Below are positions 14,516 through 16,141 of a DNA stretch of 16,141 nt, piece after piece (the first letter of the stretch is position 1; every line of letters begins with the position of its first letter). The notes beneath the pieces are model-generated. The model ran no database searches. It saw only the letters and a program-made list of their open reading frames with translations, and had not been told where the DNA came from. The stretch comes from CAYTID01 sp964437735 (GTDB lineage Bacteria > Bacteroidota > Ignavibacteria > UBA10030 > BY39), in the NCBI GenBank assembly GCA_964437735.1, contig CAYTID010000050.1, forward strand, positions 1 through 16,141. Reading direction: 5' to 3'. The translations under genes and the position numbers were made by a program.

Positions 14516-15118
14516 ATGTGTATGATGATTCCGGAAGAAACTAAAGAACACCAACTCATAGATTCAGCTAAATCAGGGGACAGGCGCGCTTTTACTCAGC
14601 TTTTCAAAAAATATGAAGATATGGTTTATAGTTTTTCGTATAAAGTTTGTCGAAACAAAGAAAAAGCTGAGGAAACTTTACAGGAAACATTTATCAAGGT
14701 CTTCGAAAAACTTGATACATTTAAAGGGGAATCAAAATTTTCAACCTGGTTGTACGCTATTGTTACGAATAGCTGTCTTATGAAACACCGTAAAACAAAA
14801 ATTGACAAATTAGTCGTATCTATTGATGAATTGCCAACACCATCGGAAAACAACATAAATGTAATTGCATTTCATCCCACGCCTGCAGAATTATTGATTG
14901 ATAAAGAGCTTCGTGAAACTATGGACAAGGCAATATTAAGTCTTCCCGAGGAATATAGAATTGTTTTTGTACTACGCGATATAGAAGGATTATCAATTCA
15001 GGAAACATCAAAAATTCTTAAACTTTCCACGCCGGCTGTTAAATCCAGGCTGCGGCGTGCACGTATTTTTTTACGCGATAAGTTAAATAATTACCTCAAA
15101 CATTATGATGAAATGTAA
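14516..15118 (+). CDS. ECF-family RNA polymerase sigma factor
   Basis: The protein (200 aa from the first ATG) has region 2 (about 18-95: AFTQLFKKYEDMVYSFSYKV, ETLQETFIKVFEKLDTFKG, STWLYAIVTNSCLMKHRK) and region 4 (about 140-195: LPEEYRIVFVLRDIEGLSIQ, then a helix-turn-helix ending AVKSRLRRAR). This is the two-domain layout of extracytoplasmic-function sigma factors. ATGs at 14522 and 14525 are equally possible starts, and no ribosome site decides. The 3' end overlaps a small zinc-binding protein gene that is probably its anti-sigma factor. The stimulus is unknown. Confidence 0.93.
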   Translation: MCMMIPEETKEHQLIDSAKSGDRRAFTQLFKKYEDMVYSFSYKVCRNKEKAEETLQETFIKVFEKLDTFKGESKFSTWLYAIVTNSCLMKHRKTKIDKLVVSIDELPTPSENNINVIAFHPTPAELLIDKELRETMDKAILSLPEEYRIVFVLRDIEGLSIQETSKILKLSTPAVKSRLRRARIFLRDKLNNYLKHYDEM

Positions 15119-15326
15119 AGAAGTTTTAAAATATGTTTGTGAAAATTTGGATGAAGAAGTAAAGTCCAAACAATGTACTGAAATTAGAAATCATTTAAAA
15201 AAGTGTAAAGATTGTACAAAACAAATGCTGTCTCTGAAAAGAACTGTCTTATTATATAAAGCATACCTTTCTAAGCCTGATGTTCGGAAAAAAGCCTGTT
15301 TCGATAGTTTTTTCAGAAAAAAATAA
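15105..15326 (+). CDS. Small zinc-finger anti-sigma factor candidate
   Basis: The 73-aa protein contains the zinc-binding anti-sigma pattern Hx3Cx2C (H30, C34, C37), with further cysteines at 4, 12 and 24. The helical context (CKEVLKYVCENLDEEVKSKQ) is typical of ZAS domains that hold ECF sigma factors inactive. No transmembrane helix or periplasmic domain follows, so it would act in the cytoplasm. It overlaps the ECF gene by 14 nt (or 11 nt from the ATG at 15108), the usual arrangement for such pairs. The function is inferred from motif and context. Confidence 0.8.
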   Translation: MMKCKEVLKYVCENLDEEVKSKQCTEIRNHLKKCKDCTKQMLSLKRTVLLYKAYLSKPDVRKKACFDSFFRKK

Positions 15327-15336
15327 TAAATAACAA

Positions 15337-15368
15337 AAAAATCCATTGCCTGTTAGCAATTGATTTTT
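15337..15368. terminator. Hairpin terminator after the anti-sigma gene
   Basis: AAAAATC (15337-15343) pairs with GATTTTT (15362-15368), and ATTGC (15345-15349) with GCAAT (15356-15360), separated by one mismatch, with loop CTGTTA. The A/T outer stem fits a bidirectional terminator. Confidence 0.65.
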
Positions 15369-15391
15369 AACGATAATATTTACTCGTTAAA
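15366..15391. promoter_or_regulatory. 8-bp inverted repeat upstream of lipoprotein gene, possible operator
   Basis: TTTAACGA (15366-15373) and TCGTTAAA (15384-15391) are perfect inverted copies spaced by 10 nt. The spacer begins with TAATAT (15374-15379), a possible -10 box. The repeat ends 17 nt before the ATG of the lipoprotein gene. Confidence 0.45.
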
Positions 15392-15408
15392 CAAAATTAT
15401 AAAACATT

Positions 15409-15903
15409 ATGAACAGATATAAAATATTTGCTTCAATAGTTATTATTTTTGTCATATTGGGATGTACAAAAAAGGGATATCTTGAACAATATATTCCGAA
15501 AAAATTGGCTGGGTTAGATTTGATTAAAACGAAAGTTGGAGAGGAAGCCGTAAAATCAATTAATCTGCTCCATAAAAAAAATGTTTCCGGAATTGAAAAT
15601 ATTGTCGCTTCGTACGAAGGAGCAGGGCATAGCGCTGATTTGTTTCTATCAACTTTCCTTGACACAATGTCGGCAATCCAATCTTTTCATGGCATGATGA
15701 AAGGTGTTTCAAGAGATTCAGTAAATTTTTCTCACTTCACTCCCAGGCTTATTGGAAATAATAACAATGTGATAATGGTTCTTGGATTAGGACAAGCACA
15801 TTATTTTTATACGAGCGGGAAGGAAATATACTGGCTGCAAGCTGATTATGACATCGCAGAAAAAGCAATTTCTGAATTATTGAGCGACGTTATAGTTCAA
15901 TAG
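15409..15903 (+). CDS. Uncharacterised lipoprotein
   Basis: The 164-aa protein has a lipoprotein signal (hydrophobic 6-17, lipobox ILGC with Cys19) and a mature part of about 145 residues that I do not recognise. Visible traits are helical stretches around 40-100 (GEEAVKSINLLHKKN, LFLSTFLDTMSAIQSFHGMM) and a C-terminal part (about 115-155) with alternating hydrophobic residues, VIMVLGLGQAHYFY and a helix at AEKAISELLSDV. No repeat or catalytic motif is evident. It stands alone between a terminator and a gene-poor stretch, with an inverted repeat just upstream. A role at the envelope is all that can be inferred. Confidence 0.75.
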   Translation: MNRYKIFASIVIIFVILGCTKKGYLEQYIPKKLAGLDLIKTKVGEEAVKSINLLHKKNVSGIENIVASYEGAGHSADLFLSTFLDTMSAIQSFHGMMKGVSRDSVNFSHFTPRLIGNNNNVIMVLGLGQAHYFYTSGKEIYWLQADYDIAEKAISELLSDVIVQ

Positions 15904-15991
15904 AAAAATCATGTTAAGGTAACGAAATTAAGTTACGAGAAATCTTTACGCTTTATTTTGGTTTAGTTGAAGATAAAATTTACATACTTAC

Positions 15992-16020
15992 TTGACAGCT
16001 TTGGAGCTGTTCAATATATG
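15992..16020 (+). promoter_or_regulatory. Promoter candidate with embedded inverted repeat
   Basis: TTGACA (15992-15997) is followed after 17 nt by TATATG (16015-16020), a poor -10. ACAGCT (15995-16000) and AGCTGT (16005-16010) form a 6-bp inverted repeat over the -35 box and spacer, extended by TTGA/TCAA with one slipped base. The rest of 15904-16141 holds no gene I can support. Confidence 0.35.
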
Positions 16021-16141
16021 TTCATTGATAATATCGATCTCGTTCATTGCCTGAGGAACGTATTATTTATTGTATTAGGGACTGAAACCGCATGTGAGAG
16101 AAAGCATTCTTCTCATATTAAACACAACAGCACAGAAAATA

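Noticed and set aside
16018..16141. Open frame from ATG 16018 to the window end (41 codons)
   Set aside because: The ATG lies in the putative -10 box, there is no ribosome site, and the protein resembles nothing I know.
16040..16141. Possible riboswitch around GGGACTGAAACCGCATG
   Set aside because: I could not match it to the conserved core of a SAM, cobalamin or c-di-GMP riboswitch.

Overview
The window is about 16.1 kb of AT-rich bacterial chromosome in which every convincing gene lies on the + strand. I see no rRNA, tRNA, CRISPR array or insertion sequence. A Bacteroidota-type short primary sigma factor, separate placement of sucD, a DUF1343/NamZ protein and two EutN/CcmL shell proteins point to the FCB group. 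Clear Shine-Dalgarno sites before many genes, frequent TTG starts and a TTGACA/TAATAT promoter suggest an Ignavibacteria/Chlorobi-like member rather than a classical Bacteroidia. This placement is inference.

Layout. (1) Positions 1-2730: an inverted repeat, a promoter, a PurC-like gene that has lost its signature residues, the phosphatidylethanolamine pair psd-pssA, an uncaptioned purS remnant, and tatA. PurC and PurS relatives flanking psd-pssA look like the ruins of a purine cluster. (2) 2731-4555: a possible acyl-CoA synthetase remnant, an extended -10 promoter, sucD with a long lysine-rich tail overlapping ndk, and a terminator. (3) 4564-6341: a Nudix hydrolase overlapping a secreted NamZ-type muramidase. 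(4) 6400-8394: a membrane GAF-GAF-GGDEF protein whose GGDEF motif is destroyed. (5) 8419-11345: a small zinc-ribbon protein, deoB, two tandem microcompartment vertex proteins, the primary sigma factor broken by a one-base frameshift, and a terminator. (6) 11349-14495: an NlpC/P60 lipoprotein, then def-fmt followed by a membrane-anchored rhodanese and a MauE/DoxX-type membrane protein. (7) 14516-16141: an ECF sigma factor overlapping a tiny zinc-binding anti-sigma candidate, a terminator, a perfect inverted repeat, an uncharacterised lipoprotein, and about 240 bases without a convincing gene.

How it fits together. Most genes are housekeeping: membrane lipid synthesis, Tat export, TCA cycle, nucleotide balance, N-formyl-methionine metabolism and transcription initiation. 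The accessory interest lies in deoB beside two BMC-P genes, which could be a satellite of a microcompartment handling deoxyribose-derived aldehydes. A second theme is gene decay: dead-looking PurC, the purS relic, a degenerate GGDEF domain and a frameshifted sigma gene. The sigma frameshift may equally be a sequence error.
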